Assembly: GCA_013396525.1 (NCBI GenBank)
Contig: VWYX01000279.1
Location: 856,958 to 920,957 of the forward strand
DNA length: 64,000 bases
Source: Chaetorhynchus papuensis
Taxonomy: Eukaryota > Chordata > Aves > Passeriformes > Rhipiduridae
Direction of reading: 5' to 3'
The notes under the pieces are model-generated. The model worked only from the letters and a program-made list of their open reading frames with translations. It did no database searches and was not told where the DNA came from. The position numbers and the translations under genes were made by a program. Positions 11,961 to 22,312 of this stretch are shown here, one piece after another. Each line of letters starts with the position of its first letter. The first letter of the stretch is position 1.

Positions 11961-13561
11961 AGCAGCAGTTTCTAGCCTGCAGCCACGCTGTGCTGTGCCA
12001 TAGCATAAGCTGTGCTTCAGACTACTCAATAACTTTCTCACATATAAATTTATAAAGACTTTTATAAGCTCCAATTACATTTTTAAAAGACATAAAACCC
12101 CTCTTTAAAGTGTGCTTACGTGACACATTAGTTTAACTTTCAACTGGACTTTGTGAAGAAGGGTTTTGTTAACAGCAGTGGAAGCTTGGAAATGGATCCC
12201 CATTTCCCTGGAAGTTGTTGACTGAAGAAGTTCAGGACAGAGAGTCACAAAATGTTCAAGATAGCAGCTTTCTTTTTCAGAAAAGAGCTTCTATCTCTAA
12301 CAAAACACTTTTTTCCCCCAAACACATAGTTTATTTTGGAAAGAAGTGTTGATACAACACATGCATTCTTGTAAATTAAACAGCACAAAGATAAAGAGTC
12401 AATTTCCCAGATTGTATCATAAACAATTAAAATTATTCCAGACATGCTTTTAGCTTGCACCAACCAACCCTATCCCTGACAGCTTCCAGGAAAGGGATCT
12501 TTCCTAAAAGTTGGTGCTGATGCAACATCCCTGATGTTTTGGAGACTGAGATGGTTAAAAATATGGCCATGCCCAATCCTTGCCAGCTGCCCTTAGGGTC
12601 AGGGAATGATCCTGAAGTTGCGGAGATAGAGGTTGCCATACTAGGACTCCCCTCTCAAAATCCATTACTTGCCTCAACATTCAAGATTTTTTGGAGCTAG
12701 AATCCCATCCCTGAAATTCAGGATTAAAAAAAAACCTAGCATCTCAAGCTTCTCATGCTTTTCATTGAGGAGCACAGAAAACTCAAGTTGCAGATCTGAC
12801 GGGTCGCATACTCCATGGCCTGGCAGAGGACAACAGAAAGAAAATTTCTTCCAGAGAGATTTCTTTTCTTGTCAGAAACTAAAGAAAGACAAGCAACAGT
12901 ACCTTTGTCTTTTTACTGAGATGATGTGGATCCAAGGGACTGCACTGTTAAGAATTTTTTTTCTGTCACCCACCTATCTTTATTCTCTTTACTCAACCTT
13001 TGCCAATTGCTCTTAGTCATGTTTTGCTGTATTAATCCTAAGCTATTCCCTTTTTATTGCAAACACTCTTTAAATACATCTGGATAAAATTCACCCATTC
13101 TCCTTCTCCCACCTCCCCATACTCCGGTCATTCTGTGGATATTTTATTAATTGACTTTTACTCTTCATCCCCTCCAGGTCCTTTTATTCCCCATCCTGGT
13201 TCTCTTCCAGGTTTCTTTTGGAGCTCTCTCCATCTGAGTCAGCCTCCCTGACTCACCATACTCATTTGGCTGTGTCTGACAGTCTTTCAACTTAACTTGA
13301 GGGTGATTTGGCTGCTGGGAGCTACTCAGGAGAGAGGATCTGGAAGCAGCACAGAGAGGATGCTCATGGTCTCTGGGGTTACTCTGCTGAGTACACAGTC
13401 CTCAGGAGTTCAGGCTAACAGCTGGTTTCTGCTTCTCACACTGCCAAGGATCTTTGATGTAAATTGACTCCCAGCTCATGGAGATGAATAATAAAGAAGC
13501 TAAATAAAAAGCAAGTACTTGCTTGAAATTAAACCTCAGTTGAGAAGTCATTGATATGACT

Positions 13562-13705
13562 AATCATTGAATCCTGGAATGATGTAGCTTGGAAGGGACC
13601 TTAAAGCTCATTTAGTTCCAACCCCTTGCCAAGGGCAGGGACACCTTCCACTAGACCAGGTTGCTCCCATCCCTGTCCAGCCTGGTCTTGAATGCTTCCA
13701 GGCAA
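13562..13705 (-). repeat. CR1 fragment
   Basis: Reverse copy: 'tcattgaatcctggaatga', 'ttggaagggacctta', 'cagggacaccttccactag', ending near 'gaatgcttccagg'. Confidence 0.92.
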
Positions 13706-15009
13706 ACTCTCATGCAATTTACTAGGAAGACAAAATTTAGGTCTGGTTAAGTCTACCAGAGTTAACAGCAATGGTAAAGATGAACTCCTGCTTGTTCTCA
13801 CTCCTTACTCACCTTTTGATGCCAAGAGAAACAAGGTGTATTAAATATATTAACTGTCATGAATTATTAGCAATTACATTGTGGCAGTACCCAAAAGGAC
13901 CCAAATCACTCTGCAGGCAGCATTTAGAGAGGCTCCATCCACCCACACAGCATCAACCCAATGATCTTGCAGTCCATTTCATCAAGGTAAACACAGACTA
14001 GACAGGGGATTAATTTCCCCAAGACCTCATGGTTAACTCCTTGGGAAACACACCAAGCACAGTTTTATTTTGCCTTTTACCCAGTATTCTTTTAGTTAAA
14101 TCAGAATGACTCCAAGCTCTTAAATTTTTGCAGACTTTTTGTTTTCATTACGAGACAGAGTAATCACATGCAAAGCCTGCAGGTAGCTCAAAGTCTTACA
14201 GTTTTCTCCTTCAATGGAACAAGTGATTAGTTTTTTTCTTATTTGGGAAGGGGTTGGGTTTTTTTCCCTCCTTCTTTTAAAACATGAATTATGAGGTAGA
14301 CATGAATAATTAACAGCCCTCTGACAGAGCACTCGAGGATTTCTGCCTGTGTACTACTAACCTGAGACAGCAAAAAATGGATAATTGTTCAGATTTGTAC
14401 TTCAAAAGGAAAGTGAAATGCTGAGCAGGAGACTGGGAAGGGAAGATGAGCATGGGAAGAAAAGCAGGAGTGCTGTTTAAATCACTAAAAGTCTTATTCG
14501 TTCTTTTTCTTATGTTAGAAATTTGCAAGTGTCCTCCCTGGGTAAGAGAAGTGGTGGCAGTTCTTGGCTGAGCAGCATTTCTCCACTGGATCCCCTTAGC
14601 TGCCAGCTGCTCAGAGGCAGGGAAAATTCCAGCTTGGGGAGACGGGTGAACTGGGACAGAGCTGGGAGCTGTGTAGCCACCAAGGCTGATGGGAGCAACC
14701 TGGCTGTACCCCAGGACTGGATTATTATTAGAGCTGTTTCTAATTTCCTAAGCAATCAACTACTTCCGTGTGAGATGCCAGATGCAACACAGCATCTCCA
14801 GGAGATCCCTGTCCTTCTGCCAAGGAGTGACAGGCCATGGGAGATAGCACGGTGGATTAAGAGGTGCCACCACTCAGGCTTTAGACCTAGTTTAGGACCC
14901 AGCAGAGAGGCAGCAGTCCCGGGACTGAGCTCAGACCCAGCAGCAATCTCAGAATAACACATAGAAGCAAAGCCCGTGCTGAATTTTGGGAGGTGGAACA
15001 ATTACTTAC

Positions 15010-15256
15010 AGATGAAGAGCCATACGGTGGAAAACAAGGTCACTGTCACAAACACTGCCACCAGAAGCTTGGCTGAAGTTGGCACTGGCTGTGCAAGACG
15101 CCGCCAGGATATCTGTGGAAGGCAGGACATGACTTCCCTTCTGTCCTGTGGTGGAGCCATCAAGATCCTCAAGGATGGCAGAGTGAGGAAAGGGGAAGGA
15201 CACTTGGAAAGGGGCGTTGGTGAAGGTCAGATGTTCAGCTGTCACTGTAAACCCAC
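15010..15256 (-). CDS. PKHD1: PKHD1 exon L: post-beta-helix module
   Basis: Longest exon in the window, 247 bp, phase 1 to phase 2, about residues 550-632. Acceptor 'cttgtcacccacag', donor CATCT|gtaagt. The peptide reads GGFTVTAEHLTFTNAPFQV, then SFPFPHSAILEDLDGS, GSHVLPSTDILAASC, NFSQASGGSVCDSDL and VFHRMALHL. 'FPFPHAAILEDLDGS' is a family signature that occurs in both fibrocystin and TMEM2-like proteins. NFS is a sequon. An 8.6-kb intron follows. Confidence 0.93.
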
Positions 15257-16533
15257 CTGTGGGTGACAAGAAGTATTTCAGAAAAACAGAATGGTCACCT
15301 CATGTAATGGGCCTGAAGAAAATCCTTTGGAGGAAAAGAGACCAACTTCATTCCACCTTGCCTTTGGAAAAATGTCTGATGGGTCAACAAAATGGGGAGA
15401 TCTGGGGAAAAAAATCAAGGTGGGTTCAGGAGTAGCTATTGCTGTGCTATGGCCAGGCCAAACTTATCCAGTGCCCTGTTGTGACAGGACCTGTGGTTCA
15501 GACTTCCCTGATCCAGGTGCTGCTCCTGGTCCTACCAGCATCTCCTCAGAGACTCCAAACACTCACAGGTCCCACAGCAAAAATTACTGACCCCATGACA
15601 GCGATTCTTATAGATCTATTCTGACTTTCATTGAAGGTAAATGTTTTTAGAGGAGAGGACTGTTTATGTTGTGTAGATCTACTTAACTCTTCTGTGTGCG
15701 TGCAGCACCTGGCAGAATAAAGCCTTGGCTGAACAGTGAGTCTGGAGAATTTTTTCACTGAAACACAGATAGCTACGAAAAAAAAGATTAATATTCATGC
15801 AGGCTGAAGTTTTTGAGCGCATTAATATTTACAGAAATGTCAGAAAATCATTGCCCCACGGACTGTAACAAGTCAGCTTTGGCAGGAGTATCCATACAAC
15901 ACATGGGTTACAATCTGACTGCCCTATTCCCAGTTTTAGCCTGACTAAGCCAGATTTTACTATTCCTCCTGTCCTTTGATCTCATCTCCCAAAGTCTTTT
16001 TCTCTGCTATGTTATTGTAGGGCAGTCTTCATTTATATATAAATACGTTTTATTACAATACAAGAGGCAGTTGCAGTTGGAACATTCTTCAAAGAGCCTT
16101 TGAGTACCTCTTCAAAGCTCAGACAGATGCTTAGTTTACACATTATCTTAGGCAAATTCACCTCAGGTTTAGGCTGGCCTGAGGTAGCAGCTTGGTGAAA
16201 TTCTGCAAGATTGTGTCACAGTTTTTAAAGAAATCGTCACTCTTGACATTTTACCTCCCAAAACGAAGATGCAAAAACAAGGCATTGTGTAAAATCTGTT
16301 TCCACTGAGAAAACTGTATCAGTGCAAAAATCAGGCTATATTTGTCTTAAAATAAACGCAATATGTGGCTTCAACTGAGTGATGAAGCCATATCCAGCAA
16401 GACTGGGGAAAACCTGAAATCTCAGCCCGTGCAGAGGAGTTATCAATGATTGTCTGTGGAAACTATGAACTTGTAATGGAAGGGGAAGGCAGGGACTTGG
16501 ATATCCTGAGAAATAAAGGTAAATCAAACTCAC
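15257..16533 (-). other. Intron K-L
   Basis: Intron of 1,277 bp of unique sequence. I see no repeat family, exon or strong motif in it. Confidence 0.7.
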
Positions 16534-16669
16534 CCTGCCCTTGGTAACAGCCAGAACAAGTCCTGATTGCTGTGCAAGTGTTCACATCAAAGTTCCTGAA
16601 AGCTGTGTTGGAGATGGAGAGCTGGTATCTTTTGGGAGTCTTTAGTCCTGCAGACATACAGGTCCTATT
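16534..16669 (-). CDS. PKHD1: PKHD1 exon K: cysteine-bearing segment
   Basis: Exon of 136 bp, phase 0 to phase 1, about residues 505-549. Acceptor 'cactccttcatttcag', donor GGGCAGG|gtgagt. The peptide starts NRTCMSAGLKTPKRYQLSIS, then NTAFRNFDVNTCTAIRTCSG and CYQGQG. 'TPKR', 'F-NFD', 'AIRTCS-C-QGQG' are strongly conserved in fibrocystins. Five cysteines probably form extracellular disulfides. A second AG ('ctgcag') inside the exon would give a phase-1 start and does not fit exon J. A sense-oriented CR1 ends about 35 nt upstream. Confidence 0.92.
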
Positions 16670-16703
16670 CTGAAATGAAGGAGTGAAGGAAACATCACCA
16701 TGT

Positions 16704-16843
16704 GAATCATAGAATCCAAACTAGTTTGGGTTGGAAGGGACCTTAAAAGTCATCTCATGCCAACCCCTGCCATGGGCAGGGACATCTTCCACTAGACCAG
16801 GTTGCTCCAAGCCCCATCCAACCTGGCCATGAACATTTCCAGT
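16704..16843 (-). repeat. CR1 fragment close to exon K acceptor
   Basis: Reverse copy: 'gaatcatagaatccaaact', 'gggttggaagggacctt', 'ccatgggcagggacatctt'. It is in sense orientation to the gene, and its 3' tail ends about 35 nt from the exon K acceptor. Confidence 0.92.
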
Positions 16844-17519
16844 AATGGAGCATCCAGGGTGCAGCAGCTGGGAATGTAAGAGTGTGATTACCCATAGTTG
16901 TGGGGTTTAAAGGACAGATACAAGCTATTTTTTGGCAAACTCTGACAAGTAATGCAAATTTAATTCCCCACGAAGCAGGTGATAACATCACTTTCAAGGG
17001 CAGCTTGCTGCCCTTTGATTGAGTTGTTACATAGTAGTTAAGACTGGATATTTGAAGGGAGAAGAAAGTGTACATTCCCTGGGGAGAAAGAATCCACCTA
17101 AAAGCAGTGAGTGGATTTTTACAGCCCCATTTTATTTTACCTTTTTTGTCCAGCAGCTGGGAATTTTTCCTACTCTGCAAAGACGATCATTCTGATTTCT
17201 GTTCTAAGAAAAACCTGGGCACTGAGATTCAAAGGCATTTTGTGTGATTTGGGATGGGGACACATTTAAGCCAGGCTCTCTGAAAAGCTCTAGAGGACTT
17301 CAGGGTCCATCAGAGCTAAAAGAACTGGAAAGGAAGAGCAAAAGACACAGGTGATGAGATATTCAGTGGATAAAGTAGATTTTGGGATGATTGTGGTCCA
17401 TGACAAAGGGGAAGTGGACAAACCTTTGCCAAACTATCTTGGAAACAGACTGGAAATAAAGATGTACTCAGTGAGCAGCCCGGAGGAGGAAGGGCTGACA
17501 GGAGTCTGTGATACTGTTT

Positions 17520-17585
17520 GAGACCAATAAATACTTATTATAATATTACTTATTATAATAAATTACTTATATAATACTTAGAATA
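17520..17585. repeat. AT-rich imperfect tandem repeat
   Basis: Repeated 'acttattataat' blocks, about five imperfect units. Confidence 0.7.
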
Positions 17586-17879
17586 ACTACCAAAAACCAG
17601 AGCAGAGAATGAATCAAGAATTCACCCTATATGGAAATATCTCTGCAACTGAATATGTAGAATGAAATGCACTTTTATAAGTAGAATATTGTGCTTAAAG
17701 AAATGGTGCTTCTTCAATCTCTGTAAGAGACGGTAGTTCCATCAGCTTTTTTTATTCTGGGGCCAAAACATCTGGAGTGATGGTCCTTGCCCTTGGGCCA
17801 TCCTCTTCCAAGTTTCTGCTAAGCAGAAATCCCTGGTTTCTGGTAACAAATTCATAAACGATCCATTGGCTTTTTCCTT

Positions 17880-18960
17880 ACATTATGGTTCTTCTATCTC
17901 ACCCAATTTTCTATATTTTTAATGAATCAATTTTATTTAAATAAGTAACGAGTAAAACAGTGTGAGACAATAATTCATGCCTTGTGTGTGCCACCTGACC
18001 CAGAACTCCTGATTTTTCCAGGAAGAAATGCTTCTCCTTAATTGGCCTCACAAAGACAATGAGTTGCTTTATGAGAGCATGGAGGAGGCTTGCTGATTGT
18101 CTAGAAAGTTACCAAAATCTTTCATTTGGCTTTTATGGGTCCTCGATTTAGCCCTGTCACTAACGTTTCAATGGGTCAAAGCCCCAGCTTTTCAATGCCC
18201 TGATACATCTAGAAAACAATCTTATTTTAAAAAACACTTTTTTTCCAAAAATTGGAAGGGCTAGCAGAGAGGAATATCCAAGGTTCCCATTAAATGAATA
18301 TCATAAAGTTTTAATTGATATGAAAGAGACATCATTATTAAAGGGAGAATTACATACATTAAGATGTAAATTATGACAAGGAGGCCCTTATCGTGAGATA
18401 ATCAAAGATAATCACCCCCCTGAGGTACTGCAAGAAACAAGGCACGGCTGAGCGCCTCTAAATCTCTTAACAAGTACAACATTGGAGTCCTTCCATGGAT
18501 CCTGCAAAGCAAAAACAAAGACATCCACCCCTTGGTGTCAGAGAAATTCACTGGGACATCTTTGGGACACTGAAAGGTTGGACAGGTGAAGCCAGGATTT
18601 TATCTGAACTATATACTTAAGAACAGACCTGCTAAGGAGGTTTCTTTCCTTGAGCTTCTAAAGAAAACTCATTTAAAACTCTTATTTTCTGCCAGTCAGA
18701 GAGAAAATTAATTTAATAAACAACAATAGAAAAACTGAGCAGGGGAAAAAAAATGACCTCAAAATCATGAACAAGCAGCTGTGGCCAGCTGTAACTAAAA
18801 CTCCATTGTTATCCATGTTATTAATCTGTTAACAACCTGGTAGCACCCAAAGGACTTTGTCCAGCTGCCTCAAGAAATAATGGAAGATATATTTACTGCA
18901 TAAACAATATCACGTTTTGTTGGTATTTTTCATTCTCAAGTAAAAAAAGTAACACTCTGC
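17880..18960. promoter_or_regulatory. Candidate conserved non-coding element
   Basis: Repeat-free kilobase with 'cttaattggcctcacaaag', 'gttttaattgatatgaaag', 'gagataatcaaagataatc' (TCF/GATA-like) and 'ccattgttatccatg' (SOX-like). Inferred only. Confidence 0.3.
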
Positions 18961-19471
18961 ATTCCAGGGGGACCAGTGATGCTGAGAGAGAGCAGATGAA
19001 ACCAGAGTGCTAACAAGGAGAGAAACTGAAGCTGGTGTTCCCCCTCATTATTCTCAAATCACTAAACTAAACCCACTCGTATATGGTTAAATGGCATTAA
19101 ATGCAAGAGGTGTATAGGAATTTGTGTTAGAAAAGCTTGATTAAACAACAATTATGATTTCTCTCAAAAAGTCAGGTTTGGTGAAATTCCAAGGTTTTTC
19201 TGAGACCATATCAATCCTGGAAAAAAAAAATATGAGTAGGAAAAAAATTTGCACTTGTCTTGCTAAGATCCTTCAGCTTCTTGTGTTTGTGATTTTGCTT
19301 TCACTTTTGAATGCTGTTTTAGAAAGAATATACAGCATTACGCCTTATACAGTGAAATCTTATAATAGTTTCTAATGAAAATAGAAAAACCAGAGTCCTA
19401 GTTTCAAATTTGTTTAAGAAAAATCTTCAAAACTTCCATGTTGAAATGAAAAGATATTCGGGAAAAAAAAA

Positions 19472-19745
19472 ATCATGGAAATTGTTTAGGTTGGAAAGAC
19501 CTATGAGACCATCAGGTTCACCCATAACTGCCAAGCCCAGCATTAACCCATTTCCTCAAGTGCTACATTTACATGGGTTTTAAAATCTTCTAGGGATGGC
19601 GACCCCACCCCTGCCCTGCACAGCCTTTTCCAATGTTTGAAAACCCTTTCAGTGAAGAAATTTTCCCTAAAATACAGTCTAAACATCCCCTGGTGCAACC
19701 TGGGGCCATTCCCTCTTCTCCTGTCTCTTGTTACTTGGGAGAAGA
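19472..19745 (-). repeat. CR1 fragment
   Basis: Reverse copy: 'aatcatggaaattgtttag', 'acctatgagaccatca', 'ctacatttacatggg', ending in 'cctcttctcctgtctcttg'. Confidence 0.9.
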
Positions 19746-19950
19746 GACCAACACCCATATTTTATTCCATTTACTTACATTTGTTCACAACTATTGTTTT
19801 TACTTACAACCTTTTTTTCAAATCCAAGTTTTTCCCAAGCTACCATGAAGCAGGGGTTGTTCTCCAGGTTGCTTTCTTATTTCTCCAAATTCCTACTGAA
19901 GTCTTGCTGTGCAAGTCAAGAAACATTGAAATATTTCTTGCAGTTTTTAC

Positions 19951-20085
19951 CTTTTGCCCGAGGTGTCCATTTAAAACACTGTCAGACACAGAGGTGTTTC
20001 CCAGGCTTTCCACAATGTCAATGCCAAAGTCTTTGCAAGCAGAAATCCAGAAATTTTGGAGTTCAAGGTTCCTGCTACTGAAAAT
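19951..20085 (-). CDS. PKHD1: PKHD1 exon J: beta-helix
   Basis: Exon of 135 bp, phase 0 to phase 0, about residues 460-504. Acceptor 'ttttccttttatgtag', donor CAAAAG|gtaaaa. The peptide reads IFSSRNLELQNFWISACKD, then FGIDIVESLGNTSVSDSVL and NGHLGQK. NTS is a sequon. An alternative AG nine bases inside the exon would break the frame, so the chosen acceptor is the only one that fits exon I. A CR1 fragment in gene-sense orientation ends about 40 nt upstream of the acceptor. Confidence 0.9.
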
Positions 20086-20124
20086 CTACATAAAAGGAAA
20101 ATAAAGGAATCATCATCGTCATCC

Positions 20125-20257
20125 GGTCATAGAATGGTTTAGGCTAGAACGAACCTTAAAGACCATCTTGTTCCAACCCCCTGCCATGGGCAGGGACACC
20201 TTCCACTATCCCAGGTTGCTCCAAACCCTGTCCAACCTGGCTTTGGACACTTCCAGG
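20125..20257 (-). repeat. CR1 fragment close to exon J acceptor
   Basis: Reverse copy: 'ggtcatagaatggtttagg', 'ccatgggcagggacacc', ending 'ttggacacttccag'. Sense to the gene; its tail lies about 40 nt from the exon J acceptor. Confidence 0.92.
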
Positions 20258-20861
20258 ACACCTAAAAGAAAGAAGACTGTTTCTGGAGGGAGCCCATGGA
20301 AAGAAGCAGAATAAACTTAGTTATTTGTATATTCTAGGTCAGTCACATACAAAAAAATTACAAGGCAGGCAGAGAAAACAAACAACAACAACAAAAACAA
20401 ACCTGCAAAACACCCTTTTGTTTTATTTCTTTTCATACATATAACCTTCCAGAAAGAGAACATATCAGCCTGAAAAATCACACTGAAAATTGGACAGCTT
20501 CAGGGGAAAGTCATGGGATGGGTGAGGGTATACAACATTCCTTACAGAGAAACACATACAAACTGTTCAGATCATCAGACAGGAATTAATAGCATCACAG
20601 GCTCCAAACTGTAAGTATGGGGAAAATGTATCACATAACAAAGGGTGGTGTTGCTTTTTAAAATCAGAATAATTAATACTGAACCCTATTAGCTGGAGAA
20701 TGAAGCTCGACAAATTCAAATAAATAAAAAGTGCAAAATTTTAACAAGAATGAAAAAAAGAAATCCCATGGAAACCATCAGTTCTATAAAGGTAACAGAT
20801 TTTCTACAACTGCAATCCTCATGAACAGCTCAGGTCCACTCAGAGGGTTTTTCACTCGGCA

Positions 20862-20958
20862 ACATGATGGAAGGTGTCCCCGTCCATGGCACGGGGGTTG
20901 AAACAAGATGGTCTTTAAGGTCCCTTCCAACCCCAACCATTCTGTGATTCCATGATTA
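20862..20958 (+). repeat. CR1 tail
   Basis: 'atggaaggtgtccccgtcc', 'taaggtcccttccaacccc', 'attctgtgattccatgatt'. Confidence 0.9.
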
Positions 20959-21238
20959 TAGTGGCAGACAGATGGTAGACAATTACAGAGGCACCAGCTA
21001 CTGGCGAAAGGAGCACTGATAAAACTGATTCCACACTGAATCAGCAAAAAGGATTCACACAAATCAAGTTTCTGGCTCTTTCATTAAAACAGGAGCCTCC
21101 AGATGAGAGACATGCATACAGGCACAAGAGCTCTAATGTGGCTGTGGCCTATATGCAGCCTTAAAAATGAAGTCAGTATGGAGGTGAGATACTGGGAAAG
21201 ATCCTGAGCATCACAGAAGGCAGTGGGGACAAACGTAC

Positions 21239-21329
21239 CTGTGCTCCCCCGTGGCAGCTCCAGGCTGTGAAGTTGCTGAACTGAACAGGACTTTCTGGCA
21301 AATACTCTGGGTACACCAGCAACCCATGC
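21239..21329 (-). CDS. PKHD1: PKHD1 exon I: beta-helix
   Basis: Short exon of 91 bp, phase 2 to phase 0, about residues 429-459. Acceptor 'tctcctgaacag', donor CACAG|gtacgt. The peptide reads HGLLVYPEYLPE, then FSNFTAWSCHGGAQ. NFT is a sequon. The aromatic 'F-FTAW-C--GAQ' block matches the corresponding part of the family. Two other frames are open here and are shadows; only this frame agrees in phase with exons H and J. Confidence 0.91.
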
Positions 21330-21671
21330 CTGTTCAGGAGAGAAAGCCATGGAGACTCATCCTCTACGGTACATGTACTCATGAGCAGATTTCTCTATTC
21401 ATCATTTTGATATCTAAAATCTTGCATCTGAAACAGTGGTCTGCATGAGACTTTATTTCTTGAAACCAAAATCAAAAGCTGCTGGACTATTTTAGGCATC
21501 TAATAATGACTTCAAATTGCTTTTCAAGTGTTTTCAGTGTTAGACCTATCAGGGCTAAAAAGGAGAGTGCAGTGCAACTGAGAGGTTCTCACTACAAAAC
21601 ACCTTCCCATGGTCATGACTTTTCAGCCAGTATCACCTTCAGATAAGCCTGACATGAATCTGGACAGATAA

Positions 21672-21702
21672 GGCTTTTCTTTATCTCGGATAAAGAAAAG
21701 CC
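21672..21702. repeat. Perfect 14-bp inverted repeat, 3-nt loop
   Basis: 'ggcttttctttatc', loop 'tcg', then its exact reverse complement. It sits in intron H-I, 343 bp downstream of nothing coding on the other side. There is no T run after it on either strand to suggest a Pol III terminator. Confidence 0.95.
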
Positions 21703-21927
21703 AGCTTGGAGTACAGCCCAAATGTATGAAGTCCTGAATGCAGCACTTGGTTTGACCTTCTCAGAGATTTTAAATCCAGATTAACTCAAAATACAGGTCA
21801 CTCTACCCACTGATTTTCAGTACAATGTCATCTTTTAATACACTTTCTGTTTTAGGGAAGTACTGGTTAATGCTTTTGTCAATAGCTGTTCCGGGGTACT
21901 ACAGGAACAATTGTTGCATGAAATGTC

Positions 21928-22024
21928 ACAGAACCATGGAGTCATGGAATGGTTTGGGTTGGAAGGGACCTTAGAGATCGTCTCATTCCACCCCACTGCC
22001 ATGGGCAGGGACACCTTCCACACC
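21928..22024 (-). repeat. CR1 tail
   Basis: Reverse copy: 'cagaaccatggagtcatgg', 'gggttggaagggacctt', 'ccatgggcagggacacctt'. Confidence 0.9.
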
Positions 22025-22199
22025 AATTCTGCCCTGCTCCAGACAGCTCTCCTTGCAAGAGACAAGGACCTGAAAGGGTGAAAAACTGGGGGGAAAAGTC
22101 CTGGAAAGAGGGGCAAGGATTTTTCTGCCCACCACTGCAATTATATTTGGCACAACCGTTCGCTGAAGGAAAATCTCTTTAACCAAACTCCCCCAGTAC

Positions 22200-22312
22200 C
22201 TCGTGCAGGAATGAGCTGTGTTCTCACTGAAGGACAGGAGAGGCACTTTGGATGGTCCCTCGGGGGAGAGATGAAAGAAATAGCCATACCCAGCACCACA
22301 CACTGTGTTACC
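22200..22312 (-). CDS. PKHD1: PKHD1 exon H: beta-helix, glycine-aromatic block
   Basis: Exon of 113 bp, phase 0 to phase 2, about residues 392-429. Acceptor 'ttcccctctacag', donor ACGAG|gtactg. The peptide reads GNTVCGAGYGYFFHLSPEGP and then LLSFSENTAHSCTR. 'CGAGYGYFFHL' is a well-conserved fibrocystin string. The exon is followed at 870 nt by exon I with complementary phase. Confidence 0.92.

Larger units (their letters stand above)
6381..15009 (-). other. Intron L-M (8.6 kb)
   Basis: Large intron with CR1 pieces at 6753-6876 (+), 8365-8970 (-), 10673-10810 (+) and 13562-13705 (-). Repeat-poor, AT-rich blocks at 9290-10170 and 11740-11960 look like candidate regulatory elements. Open frames at 8.6-9.1 kb are CR1-derived; those at 14.5-14.95 kb show no family motif. 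No nested gene is recognised. Confidence 0.75.
16670..19950 (-). other. Intron J-K
   Basis: Intron of 3.3 kb with CR1 fragments at 16704-16843 and 19472-19745 (both minus), an AT-rich imperfect tandem repeat at 17520-17585, and a repeat-poor block at 17880-18960 that resembles a conserved element. Confidence 0.75.
20086..22199 (-). other. Introns I-J and H-I around exon I
   Basis: Two short introns (20086-21238 and 21330-22199) separated by exon I. CR1 pieces lie at 20125-20257 (-), 20862-20958 (+) and 21928-22024 (-). A perfect 14-bp inverted repeat with a 3-nt loop lies at 21672-21702. Confidence 0.75.

Noticed and set aside
14523..14957. 144-codon plus-strand frame
   Set aside because: No family motif, no promoter or splice context; it lies in intron L-M and reads as chance.
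20064..20085. Alternative exon J acceptors at 'ttttcag' and 'agcag'
   Set aside because: They give a phase that conflicts with exon I or hit an immediate stop; only 'tatgtag' fits.
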